NCBI GenBank assembly: GCA_023423495.1
Contig: JAFAFM010000100.1
Coordinates: forward strand, 1 to 20,511
DNA from: Armatimonadota bacterium
GTDB lineage: Bacteria > Armatimonadota > Fimbriimonadia > Fimbriimonadales > Fimbriimonadaceae
Reading direction: 5' to 3'
DNA: 20,511 bases
Shown here: piece by piece, positions 7,959-15,034 of the stretch
Numbering within the stretch: position 1 is the stretch's first letter
How the letters are laid out: each line of letters begins with the position of its first letter
Made by a program: the position numbers and the translations under genes
Notes under the pieces: model-generated
Seen by the model: only the letters and a program-made list of their open reading frames with translations
Database searches by the model: none
What the model was told of the DNA's origin: nothing

Positions 7959-8177
7959 TTACTGGGGTGGCTTACAAACCTTGCATGCCTTGTAACCCTG
8001 CTTCTTCGCGGCGACGAGGGTCATACCCTTCGAGCCGACTTTCAGCTTGCAATTCTTCTTGTGATAGGCCTTGCCTTTCTCGACCGCGTAAACCAAGTTT
8101 GACGCCGGTTTAGTTTGAGAGGCCGCAAAGGAAGCAATCAGGAGCAAGGAGCAGATAATGGGGGCCAATCTTCGCAT
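7959..8177 (-). CDS. Small exported protein with Ada-like HxxxC...CxxC metal site
   Basis: 72 residues: MRR, a hydrophobic signal segment ending SFAAS (about residue 20), then a compact domain with YHKKNCKLKV (H39, C43) and YKACKVCKP (C65, C68). The spacing H-x3-C-x21-C-x2-C, with Tyr before the His and Pro after the last Cys, resembles the small zinc domain also seen in Ada-type and nuclease-tail proteins. A structural zinc site outside the cytoplasm is a reasonable guess; the function is unknown. The frame is open far upstream, but I chose the ATG at 8177. It gives a clean signal peptide, and the longer form would run antisense through the neighbouring gene. The beta-lactamase-fold gene follows. 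Confidence 0.75.
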   Translation of the reverse strand: MRRLAPIICSLLLIASFAASQTKPASNLVYAVEKGKAYHKKNCKLKVGSKGMTLVAAKKQGYKACKVCKPPQ

Positions 8178-8182
8178 ACGGC

Positions 8183-8211
8183 ATTGTATACGAATCATAA
8201 TGGAATGAGAA
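8183..8211 (-). promoter_or_regulatory. Predicted promoter for the small zinc-site gene (possibly leaderless)
   Basis: On the minus strand TTCTCA (8211-8206), a 17-bp spacer and TACAAT (8188-8183) form a reasonable -35/-10 pair. Only five bases separate the -10 from the ATG at 8177, so transcription would begin at or next to the start codon, implying a leaderless mRNA. No Shine-Dalgarno is present, which agrees with that reading. Confidence 0.4.
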
Positions 8212-8256
8212 CACTCCACCGACGTAGTGTCACATCTTGATTCTGTGGAGGCAATC

Positions 8257-8709
8257 TTGCAAGCGATTGGCGCGTTTCTCATTCTCATCTTCCAGCTTTC
8301 CGTCGGCCAGGCGGAATCCAAAACCTTTAAGCAGATCGGCGGTGACTGGATCATCGACCGAGTATTCGTAGATGGGAAAGAGGCTCCTCGAGAAGAGTGG
8401 CAGGGCAAGAAAGTGCGCTTTGAATCGGAATCAGAGCAGGAACCCAAGCAGAGCCTTCTGCTTTTTGGCCGACTCAGGGTGAAGGGCAACATGGCTTGGA
8501 TCGAGACCAAGTCACTGAAGCGCTTTGACGACAAGGGTGAATGCGCCAGTGCGAATGAGCTTGAGTACTCCAGCTCCTTTGAAGTCCAGGGCAAAACCAT
8601 GAAGCTGCTGCTTGCGCCGGTCACCCAGCCCAGCCACCGTGGCCCAAGGCCACTAGCGGACAGCAAGGGTGAAGGTGGGATTTTGCTTTTTTTGAAGCGG
8701 AAGAGCTAA
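8257..8709 (+). CDS. Exported protein resembling the TIGR03067 planctomycete family
   Basis: 150 residues from a TTG at 8257, chosen because GGAGG (8247-8251) lies exactly 5 bases upstream. It also gives a clean signal peptide (hydrophobic core GAFLILIFQL, cleavage after VGQA). A longer form from GTG at 8227 is possible but has no ribosome site. The mature part opens with a GDW...VDGKEAP...WQGKKVRFES pattern and ends with RPLADSKGEGGILLFLKRKS. This matches, from memory, the beginning (GtW...dGk..p...lkg) and end (rP..f....g....l.lkR) of TIGR03067, a lipocalin-like domain of unknown function common in Planctomycetes. The promoter region is shared with the divergent small zinc-site gene. Confidence 0.68.
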   Translation: MQAIGAFLILIFQLSVGQAESKTFKQIGGDWIIDRVFVDGKEAPREEWQGKKVRFESESEQEPKQSLLLFGRLRVKGNMAWIETKSLKRFDDKGECASANELEYSSSFEVQGKTMKLLLAPVTQPSHRGPRPLADSKGEGGILLFLKRKS

Positions 8710-8891
8710 TTCCTCCGGCGAAAAAGTGTTTGCCACAGTCCCGTTTGCCTCTTTATATCCAAAGATTTGACCCCTGTGGTAAATATGTGTGCATTGGCGT
8801 TTTGATGATCAGTCCCCAGTAGCGAAGCTTCTCCTCAGCTCTCCTGAACGTTCTTCATGCGCTTTTTGCAATCATGATGTATCATTCGGAT

Positions 8892-9383
8892 ATGGGGCGA
8901 TTCGCTTGTTCTTTATGCTGCTATTTATGGTGTGCGTTATTGTGTGCCCAAGCCCCCCCAGGCGGAGGCGGTTCAGGCCCCGTGACCACCAATGCTTCTT
9001 CTGTATCAAACAATGTTCAGATTAATGCGTCGATTTCCGGGCCCGGTCCTAACTCAAATGTAAGCGGAACAAACGTCTCCTTCAGTGCACTTTTTTTCGC
9101 CACAATGAGCCCTCCTTTGGAAGGTCCCCCGGGTCCAGGTGACTGGGAGAATGCCCGTTTGGACGCTTTCGTGGTGAAGGTAGGTGGAGAAACCGTGCGG
9201 CACTGGAACGGCGAGATGCCGCCACCACCTTATCAGCCTCCAGCCGGGGTAAACGTTAGGTTTCAAAGCACACATTTTGCTGAGGGTGGCATTGAATTGA
9301 AGGCACCGGATACTTCAGCGTTAAGCCGTTCGGTTCGAACTACTGGGTTCCCCTGGCGCCGGTGGAAGTTGTTGTTCCCGTAA
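8892..9383 (+). CDS. N-terminal part of a secreted protein, probably frameshifted
   Basis: 163 residues from the ATG at 8892 (an ATG six codons earlier is possible). A Cys-rich signal peptide (MGRFACSLCCYLWCALLCAQA) is followed by a Gly/Ser/Asn-rich linker. A probable beta-sandwich region with several proline-rich loops follows (PPLEGPPGPGDW, MPPPPYQPPAGVNVRF). After about residue 135-140 the translation stops looking like protein and ends at 9383. Meanwhile the frame one base back reads GYFSVKPFGSNYWVPLAPVE and runs straight into the next feature. A single lost base near 9300-9315 explains both. TATCAT at 8880-8885 is a possible -10 giving a leaderless start at 8892. Confidence 0.65.
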   Translation: MGRFACSLCCYLWCALLCAQAPPGGGGSGPVTTNASSVSNNVQINASISGPGPNSNVSGTNVSFSALFFATMSPPLEGPPGPGDWENARLDAFVVKVGGETVRHWNGEMPPPPYQPPAGVNVRFQSTHFAEGGIELKAPDTSALSRSVRTTGFPWRRWKLLFP

Positions 9384-10168
9384 ATGTTTATAACAAGGGC
9401 CTTACTATGGGTACCAAGGTCCAATTGCCGGTCACCTCGGGACCGCCGATTATCGAGAATCCGCCGGGGCCGATGACTTTGACGTCCAAACTAGTCGTTG
9501 ACGAAGGCAAATCGGCGTTAATGGCCAGCAAGCATACGTTGTTAGGGACGCCAAGCGACCCGTACTATCATCGGACGGACTTGCTAAATCATCTGAAATT
9601 AGCGACAGTGTTCATTACTTTGACCCACGGATCCTTAGGCAGTTACTCGAGTTCTTATGGGCCTGCACAAGAAAATGAGGAAGTTGGTTTTGGCGCGGCG
9701 TTTTCAGGTCGTGCTGCAACTACACCTCCATTCAATTTGGTTGTGTTCTATTCGTGCGAGACTCTTGGCGCTGATGGGTCGCCAGGTGGAAACATCGGAT
9801 TTCAGATTTCGAGTACTTCAATCGGAAAGGCATACTTGGGATTTGACCAAACGATTTCCTTGACTGTTGGTAAGGAAATTGGTCGCGATGCTAATGGGGA
9901 GCCTATTTGGCAATACGGCACGCTCAAACAGCACGCTGAAGTACTCTTTTCGGCTTTAGGGGATGGAAAGACAGTCGACGAAGCTGTGGAGTTAGCAAAT
10001 ACGGCCTGGTCGCCTGGGAAATTTGTGAATAATAACTTTGTTCCAACGCAAATTTACCTTCAGGGCGACAGTAGAACGACGATTAACAGGGTTTATCTCT
10101 ATTTTGGGGAAATCATTGAGGAAGGAGAATCAACATGGTATTGGGCACCGTTGCCTGGCTTACAGTAG
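9362..10168 (+). CDS. C-terminal part of the secreted protein, with clan CD-like His/Cys dyad
   Basis: 268 residues from GTG at 9362; in this frame good protein sequence really begins near 9302, so this is probably the second half of the previous feature. After a beta-rich stretch, residues 79-91 (KLATVFITLTHGS) put H89-Gly after a hydrophobic strand. Residues 124-134 (FNLVVFYSCET) put C132 at the end of another strand 43 residues later. A third block reads IGKAYLGFDQTI, followed by LGDGKTVDEAVELANTAW. A strand-HG...strand-xC order with this spacing is the hallmark of clan CD cysteine peptidases (caspase, gingipain, legumain, clostripain). The assignment is my inference from motif layout; a non-peptidase caspase-like or CHAT-like domain is also possible. 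Its end overlaps the next gene by 34 bp. Confidence 0.62.
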   Translation: MEVVVPVNVYNKGLTMGTKVQLPVTSGPPIIENPPGPMTLTSKLVVDEGKSALMASKHTLLGTPSDPYYHRTDLLNHLKLATVFITLTHGSLGSYSSSYGPAQENEEVGFGAAFSGRAATTPPFNLVVFYSCETLGADGSPGGNIGFQISSTSIGKAYLGFDQTISLTVGKEIGRDANGEPIWQYGTLKQHAEVLFSALGDGKTVDEAVELANTAWSPGKFVNNNFVPTQIYLQGDSRTTINRVYLYFGEIIEEGESTWYWAPLPGLQ

Positions 10169-11211
10169 CATCCTCATCGGCGATTGTCGAAAGTGATGGA
10201 CTTCGATTTGCAAGGGAAAAAATAGAAACCATAAAAGGCGCTGGCCTTATCTGTGATGAATCCTACGCGCTGTATTCAAAATATCCGCTTAAGCTCATCG
10301 AAACCGAAAGGACCTGGGAGGAACAGTATAAGAATCCCGTCATCTCTATTAGGATTTCGAAGTTAAACCGTAAAGTGGTGGGATTTTGGTGTGACTCGCC
10401 TCAAAAGGTGAATGGCATTCCAATGTCCGGCCGGGAACTCATGGTGCTTGCCCGGAAAACGCTTATGTTGTTAGATGATATCGGCACTCATGGCGCCTTG
10501 CAGTTCAGCGGCAGCTTGGACAAGGACTACGAAAACCCACATTTTCAGGTGGAGAAGACGATCGATGGAGTGCCGTACGTTTATGCGGCGAACTTCCAAT
10601 TTGACACCAGCAATCGGCACCTAAAATCTTATTCTAACCACCTTACTGACTTCCGAGATCCCGGTCCAAAGCCTAGTAATGTAGCCTCGGATGAAGAAAC
10701 GGCTGTTACTGCGATGAACTTCGTGGCTTGGCAGCCGGGGGTGCGGTTTGTCGAGGCGACCGTCCCCACAACTGCCATTGGGTCGCCCGGTCCCAAGACT
10801 CGAAATGGGTTCGACTTTCGAGACAATTTTCGAGGTTTGTATGACAGGACAAGGCCGTCCTACTTTCGCGCGATATCTGTTTATGAACTTAATGCCGAGG
10901 GTGGAAGAGAGCGCGTATGGCTGGTTAATTTCAGCGGTGACGGCAGAAAGCTGCTTTCTGCGGAGCGGATGCCTAAAGAAGCTCTTCTAACACTTTCTTC
11001 AAAGGTCAAATTCGATATACCGGATAAATTCGCAGTCGAAGGAAAGACAGGATCCTTTGCCGCTGTTCCTACTTCCGTGCCGAAGGACTACGAAAAATCT
11101 CAGCGGGTGCTCGTTGGATTCGGGAAGGGTTGGATTCCAGGTTGGCGCACGACGGATGGAACCGTCATTGCCGATACGGGCAAGGGGATGCGCGCCTGGA
11201 AGACAAATTGA
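10135..11211 (+). CDS. Exported protein of unknown function, possible PepSY-like repeats
   Basis: 358 residues from an ATG at 10135 with a strong GAAGGAG ribosome site 7 bases upstream, overlapping the previous frame by 34 bp. The N-terminus (VLGTVAWLTVASSSA) is hydrophobic and could be a signal or anchor, though it lacks basic residues. Two regions share a layout of helix, strand, then xxY/Vxxxx(V/F)xxDxxxxxLxS: about 95-170 (ending QFDTSNRHLKSYSN) and about 185-285 (ending VNFSGDGRKLLSAE). This is reminiscent of PepSY-type domains, but I do not recognise the family. Tight overlap suggests it is made together with the clan CD-like protein and might be its partner, inhibitor or substrate. That is speculation. 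Confidence 0.72.
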   Translation: MVLGTVAWLTVASSSAIVESDGLRFAREKIETIKGAGLICDESYALYSKYPLKLIETERTWEEQYKNPVISIRISKLNRKVVGFWCDSPQKVNGIPMSGRELMVLARKTLMLLDDIGTHGALQFSGSLDKDYENPHFQVEKTIDGVPYVYAANFQFDTSNRHLKSYSNHLTDFRDPGPKPSNVASDEETAVTAMNFVAWQPGVRFVEATVPTTAIGSPGPKTRNGFDFRDNFRGLYDRTRPSYFRAISVYELNAEGGRERVWLVNFSGDGRKLLSAERMPKEALLTLSSKVKFDIPDKFAVEGKTGSFAAVPTSVPKDYEKSQRVLVGFGKGWIPGWRTTDGTVIADTGKGMRAWKTN

Positions 11212-11222
11212 ACGGCTAAGGA

Positions 11223-12374
11223 TTAAACGACCGGCAATGCCGTCAATTGGCGATCCCGCTTGATCAGTTCGTCCCGAACGATCTCGTTGTAGAGCGAGTC
11301 GCGCTCGATGGGAATACGGTGGACTTCTGCGATCATGCGGATCATGTTGTCCCGCGTGAGCGCTTGGCTCTTGTTGCCAAAATCGCCCTCTTTGTAGGTG
11401 ATCTCGTACTCGTGAACCGTGCCGTCTGCGTCGTCCGCACCATACCAAAGCGCCATTTGGGTGACGGGCACCGTGTTCATGATCCAGAAGCTCTTGATAT
11501 GGTCGAAATTGTCGAGCATTAGCCGACTGACGGCAATGTTTCGCAGATCCGTATCCGCCGTTGGTTTGGGGATGTGGGCCAGTTCCGTTGCCTCAGGGTG
11601 GAAACTGAGGGGAGTCATGGTCAAGAAGTTTCCGGTTTCGTCCTGAAGCTCACGAAGCTGGATCAGGTGGTCTACTCGCTCTTGATCCGTTTCGATATGG
11701 CCGTAAAGCATGGTGGCGTACTGCTTCAAGCCGAGCTTCGCCGCGGCACGGGCGACGTCTTTCCATTCCTCGCCATTTAACTTCTTTCCGAAAAGCTCGG
11801 CGTGGACCCGATCACTGAGGATTTCGATTCCACCGCCGGGTAAGGAATCGAGGCCCGCCTCGATCAAGTCGGCGAGCGCCTGCTCCACGGTCACCTTGCC
11901 CTGCCGGGCAATCTCCACGATTTCCACGGCCGTGAAAGCCTTCACGTGGACTCCGGGCAGGCTTTCCTTCACGGTGCGGACGAGGTCCATGTAGTACTGA
12001 TAGGGCAGCCTCGGATTAATACCGCCCACCATGTGGACTTCCGTGAGGTTGGCGTCGCGATGCCACTCCAGCCGGGTCTTGACCTCATCGATCGACATTT
12101 GATAGGGAGCCGGACCGCCCTTCTTGGCATAGAATGAGCAAAACTTACAGAACTTGTTGCAGATGTTCGTGTAGTTGATGTGCTGGTTGCGAACGAAATA
12201 GGTCTTATCCCCGTGGAGCCTTTCCCGTACGATGTTGGCCAGTTGACCGACGGCGTTCAGGTTCGGCGTCTGATAGAGCCTCATCCCGTCTTCAAAGCTG
12301 AGCCGTTCGCAGTTCTCGACCTTTTTGTAAATGTCGAGTAGGTCGCCGTAAATCCGTTCCGGGGAGAGTGCCAT
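11223..12374 (-). CDS. mqnE: Aminofutalosine synthase (MqnE), radical SAM enzyme
   Basis: 383 residues. The radical-SAM cluster motif is C72-x3-C76-x2-C79 within INYTNICNKFCKFCSFYAKKGG. The following blocks TEVHMVGGINPRLPYQYYMD and VKAFTAVEI separate MqnE from its paralogue MqnC, which typically has QGG and HSFSP-type blocks. The end WYGADDADGTVHEYEI is also typical of MqnE. It joins SAM-derived adenosyl radical to 3-[(1-carboxyvinyl)oxy]benzoate to give 6-amino-6-deoxyfutalosine, an early step of the futalosine menaquinone route. No other mqn gene is in the window. It ends 11 bp from the convergent exported protein. The ATG at 12374 lies downstream of a 9-bp inverted repeat. Confidence 0.93.
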   Translation of the reverse strand: MALSPERIYGDLLDIYKKVENCERLSFEDGMRLYQTPNLNAVGQLANIVRERLHGDKTYFVRNQHINYTNICNKFCKFCSFYAKKGGPAPYQMSIDEVKTRLEWHRDANLTEVHMVGGINPRLPYQYYMDLVRTVKESLPGVHVKAFTAVEIVEIARQGKVTVEQALADLIEAGLDSLPGGGIEILSDRVHAELFGKKLNGEEWKDVARAAAKLGLKQYATMLYGHIETDQERVDHLIQLRELQDETGNFLTMTPLSFHPEATELAHIPKPTADTDLRNIAVSRLMLDNFDHIKSFWIMNTVPVTQMALWYGADDADGTVHEYEITYKEGDFGNKSQALTRDNMIRMIAEVHRIPIERDSLYNEIVRDELIKRDRQLTALPVV

Positions 12375-12395
12375 CGCCGTGTGGCAATGTTACCC

Positions 12396-12421
12396 CAACT
12401 TTCATTTTTTGTTGAAAGTTG
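12396..12421. repeat. 9-bp perfect inverted repeat upstream of mqnE
   Basis: CAACTTTCA (12396-12404), 8-nt spacer TTTTTTGT, TGAAAGTTG (12413-12421). It lies 22 bp before the mqnE start and overlaps the place where a promoter for mqnE would be expected (TAACAT on the minus strand at 12392-12387 is a candidate -10). It could be an operator for a dimeric regulator or a hairpin in a transcript coming from the upstream small ORF. The arms are AT-rich and there is no following T tract on the minus strand. Confidence 0.6.
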
Positions 12422-12435
12422 AGACCTGTCGGTCG

Positions 12436-12696
12436 TTAACTTGTCTTGGATTCCTTTGCTTCAAGCGGTTTGCGACTTGCCACGAGCCGTTCTTTGTAGT
12501 CGTTGAATGTACAAATACTGCGTAGGCCCAGCACCTGTGCGACGCAAACGGCCGTCTCCCAATTATGGGGATTCACTTTGCCGTCCAGGCATCTACGATC
12601 CTCGGCATGCCATCGATGACAATCTCGACAGTCCAAAAATTGCACCCAGGGAGGGGAATGGAGTGCTGACTCCACACCTGCTCTTCTGTCTGCCAT
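12436..12696 (-). CDS. Possible small Cys/His-rich protein upstream of mqnE
   Basis: An 86-residue frame from ATG 12696; other possible starts are ATG 12723 and GTG 12675. It is kept because its translation looks like a real small protein: LDCRDCHRWHAEDRRC has a CxxCHxWH...C pattern that could bind zinc or another metal. This is followed by GKVNPHNWETAVCVAQVLGLRSIC and a basic tail. I do not recognise a family. Against it, there is no Shine-Dalgarno, and its 5' end overlaps the start of the plus-strand gene at 12663 by 34 bp. A perfect TATAAT (minus strand 12700-12695) could be a -10 for the GTG start. Confidence 0.4.
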   Translation of the reverse strand: MADRRAGVESALHSPPWVQFLDCRDCHRWHAEDRRCLDGKVNPHNWETAVCVAQVLGLRSICTFNDYKERLVASRKPLEAKESKTS

Positions 12697-13661
12697 TATA
12701 TCAGCAACCGGTAGACAAACCATCCTTGCGATACTTCCAGGAAAACTTCATCCTGAGGGTTGGGGGTCGCCGCGAGATTGTGCCGATTCAGCTCCCCCGC
12801 GAGCGCCCAGTCTTGTCGGTAAGTTTTCGGAAGGACAAGAATTACGCGGTTTGGGACGATCGCGGCCTGACGATTCGGATTGGCAAAGTTGCTAAAAGCA
12901 CGCGGATGGAAGCTGTTGCCACCTCTCCCAAAGCGTTCAGCCGCGAAGAAATCTTGGAGAATTCCGACCTCATCGGCAAGAAGATACGTCGGGCAGGCGC
13001 GACGGCCCTCAGCGGCTCCAAGCGGGTGGGAAACAACGTTTTCTTTCTGGTTAGGTGGGAGGATCGAACGGGCAAGCCGTGGATGGAATCCCTGGTTTCA
13101 GTTGACCTAACCGCAAAGACCTTTCATCCGAAATTTCACGCTCGCCTCACCGGGTTATCTCTTGCCGATAAGAACATCGACGATCGCCTGTTTGTGCTGT
13201 CGGAAAGGTTAAGCGTGATTGCTCGACAAGGAGATCAGTGGGGAATCGCAGCGTTTGAACCGGAGGACTCGAGGTTCGAATTCAAGAACGCTGGAAACGG
13301 ACTTGAAAGCTATCAACCGATATCCTCCCGAATAGGTGTGTTCGTCGAGAAGACCGATTACGAAACTCGGGTTGGTGGTCGAATCGACCTCCAGACTTTA
13401 ATTCGCAAGCATCTTGTAGAAGGGAAGGGCAACTTGAAGTTTCCCGACACCGGCGACCCACTTATCGCGTTGTTCACGGGTAACGGATCGCCTCGCCTCA
13501 TTAACACAGAGTCGGGCGCGGAGCTGGAACTGCTCACCTCCGCGGCTCTTCGAAGGACCCGTCTTGGCCTGGTCGTCTGGTCTCCCTTCAAGGATCCCAA
13601 ACGGGCTTGGCTCTACAGCTTCGAACGGTGGCAACGCATTGCCACCTGGCAACAGGAGTAG
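12663..13661 (+). CDS. Probable exported protein of unknown function, beta-rich
   Basis: 332 residues from a GTG at 12663, chosen because GGGAGGGG lies just upstream. It gives a short hydrophobic leader (LTPHLLFCLPLY), while the 52 codons further upstream read like noncoding sequence. The rest alternates short strands and turns (for example NFILRVGGRREIVPIQL, VLSVSFRKDKNYAVWDDRGLTIRIG, NNVFFLVRWEDRTGKPWMESLVSVDL, RLFVLSERLSVIARQGDQWGIAAFE). This layout is compatible with a beta-propeller or repeated beta-sheet fold, but no repeat motif is clear and I do not recognise the family. Its TAG stop is immediately followed by the stop of the convergent sigma-factor gene. Confidence 0.65.
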   Translation: MLTPHLLFCLPLYQQPVDKPSLRYFQENFILRVGGRREIVPIQLPRERPVLSVSFRKDKNYAVWDDRGLTIRIGKVAKSTRMEAVATSPKAFSREEILENSDLIGKKIRRAGATALSGSKRVGNNVFFLVRWEDRTGKPWMESLVSVDLTAKTFHPKFHARLTGLSLADKNIDDRLFVLSERLSVIARQGDQWGIAAFEPEDSRFEFKNAGNGLESYQPISSRIGVFVEKTDYETRVGGRIDLQTLIRKHLVEGKGNLKFPDTGDPLIALFTGNGSPRLINTESGAELELLTSAALRRTRLGLVVWSPFKDPKRAWLYSFERWQRIATWQQE

Positions 13662-14942
13662 TTAGGCTACTTTTCGCGCGATCTCTGCCGCCGTAATGGC
13701 TGGTTTCATTTCCATTCGCTTCAGAATTTCACTTCCGGTGCGCCCGTCGACCGGAGCAACGGCTTGGCCAATCTCCACCGACACCGGGCCGTTCGCAACA
13801 AACTTACCGGACATCCAGTTGCTGGCCTTATCCACCAATCTCTTGCGCACCACGTTGACGCCATGGCCGGTAGAGGGCAGGATCACGGCGAAGCCAGTGC
13901 TGTTGTATCGAGCGACCAAGTCAAGCCTTCGAACGTTGGACTTCAAGAATTCCGCAGCATCTGCCAAGAAGTCTGAGACTGAGGCGTCGCCGTAAAACTG
14001 GCGCATAGTTTCGAGCCCTTTAAAGTTGATGATCACTAGCGAAGTCGTCATCTCTTCAGCAGAAGCGCGATGCAATTCTTCTTCGAGCCGAGTTCGGAAA
14101 TAGGACTCGGTGTACGCGCCGGTGTTGGCATCGATGACATCGTAATCCACAGCTTCGGCCTGCCGACGAAGCAGCCGATCCTTTTCTTCCTCGGCGGTCA
14201 GTATCTTTCGAAGCTTCGCCAAGGACTGCCGTAGGATGTGGGAAACGTAGTTGCACGAAATTCCAAGCTTCGCGGCAATTTCCGTTTGGTTCATTGCGTC
14301 GAAGTGGAAGTGGAGCAAAACCTGTCGCTCCAGGTCTCGAAGCTGCCGCATGGCGTGTTCGAGAACCACACGATCTTCCATGCTGAGCTGCTCAGGGCAG
14401 AAGGAGGCTGCATCCAGGCGCTCGCCCTCAGTATCTCCATCGTCGTCGCCCTGGCCACCAGCATCGAGCGATGCGACGCGGAGCATTTCCTGGGTTTGGA
14501 ATACTTCTTGTACGGCCTGTTCGGAAACTCCAAGCTCCTCAGAAATTTCTCGGTTGGTCGGCGTGCGTCCCAAGGACTGGGTGAGGACGGACATGCTCCG
14601 ATTGACCTTGTGGCGGAGTTCTTGCAGCCAAGCTGGATGTCGGATGGTCTGAGATCGGTCTCGAAGATAGTGCTTGATCTCGCCCGCCACAAGGTACGTG
14701 GCATAGGTGTTGAATCGCACGCCAGCTTCGGGGTCGAACTTGGACAATGCATTCAGCAATCCAATAAACCCAACCTGGACGAGATCCTCGAATGGCTCGA
14801 TTCCACTGAACCGACGGGCAATTCGCTCCACCAGGCTCGCGTACTGAACCATGATCAGGTCCTTGATGTCCGGCCTTGGGTCCCGCAAATATCGCAGGAC
14901 AATTCCTTCCGAGTCTTGATGCAATCCTAATGTTTCAGACAT
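13662..14942 (-). CDS. SigB/SigF-like sigma factor fused to a degenerate GGDEF domain
   Basis: 426 residues. The N-terminal 250 form a group 3 sigma-70 factor without region 1: region 2 about 25-95 (EPFEDLVQVGFIGLLNALSK, GVRFNTYATYLVAGEIKHYL), region 3 about 105-155, an acidic linker (GDDDGDTEGE), and region 4 about 190-248 with the helix-turn-helix MNQTEIAAKLGISCNYVSHIL. A helical joint leads to a GGDEF-fold domain (about 270-415: DANTGAYTESYFRTRLEEEL, FYGDASVSDFLADAAEFL, LDLVARYNSTGFAVILP). The signature GGDEF is replaced by NSTGF at 347-351, and the metal-binding Asp of the first strand is Asn (IINFKG), so cyclase activity is not expected. The domain may bind GTP or c-di-GMP, or only mediate protein contact. 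The ATG at 14942 has GGAG 6-9 bases upstream. Confidence 0.9.
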   Translation of the reverse strand: MSETLGLHQDSEGIVLRYLRDPRPDIKDLIMVQYASLVERIARRFSGIEPFEDLVQVGFIGLLNALSKFDPEAGVRFNTYATYLVAGEIKHYLRDRSQTIRHPAWLQELRHKVNRSMSVLTQSLGRTPTNREISEELGVSEQAVQEVFQTQEMLRVASLDAGGQGDDDGDTEGERLDAASFCPEQLSMEDRVVLEHAMRQLRDLERQVLLHFHFDAMNQTEIAAKLGISCNYVSHILRQSLAKLRKILTAEEEKDRLLRRQAEAVDYDVIDANTGAYTESYFRTRLEEELHRASAEEMTTSLVIINFKGLETMRQFYGDASVSDFLADAAEFLKSNVRRLDLVARYNSTGFAVILPSTGHGVNVVRKRLVDKASNWMSGKFVANGPVSVEIGQAVAPVDGRTGSEILKRMEMKPAITAAEIARKVA

Positions 14943-15034
14943 TCCTCACTCCGTGATCCATCTCTATCGCCGAACTCCCACTTGCCGGCGTTTTTCCTCG
15001 CTCGGGTCCCTCCTGGATTTGAGCGAAGATTGGT

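Noticed and set aside
7959..8666. 235-codon minus-strand frame covering the TIGR03067-like gene
   Set aside because: Only its last 72 codons look like protein (signal peptide plus Cys/His domain); the rest is antisense to the gene at 8257-8709.
9290..9330. Programmed -1 ribosomal frameshift joining the two halves of the secreted protein
   Set aside because: I found no X-XXY-YYZ slippery heptamer in the required frame and no clear downstream stem, so a mutation or sequencing error is more likely.
11223..12374. Alternative assignment as MqnC (dehypoxanthine futalosine cyclase) or CofH
   Set aside because: The EVHMVGG and KAFTAVEI blocks and the C-terminal DADGTVHEYEI fit MqnE better than either relative.
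12507..12662. N-terminal extension of the plus-strand gene starting at 12507
   Set aside because: The 52 extra residues are rich in Arg/Pro/Cys without pattern, and a strong ribosome site (GGGAGGGG) sits right before GTG 12663.
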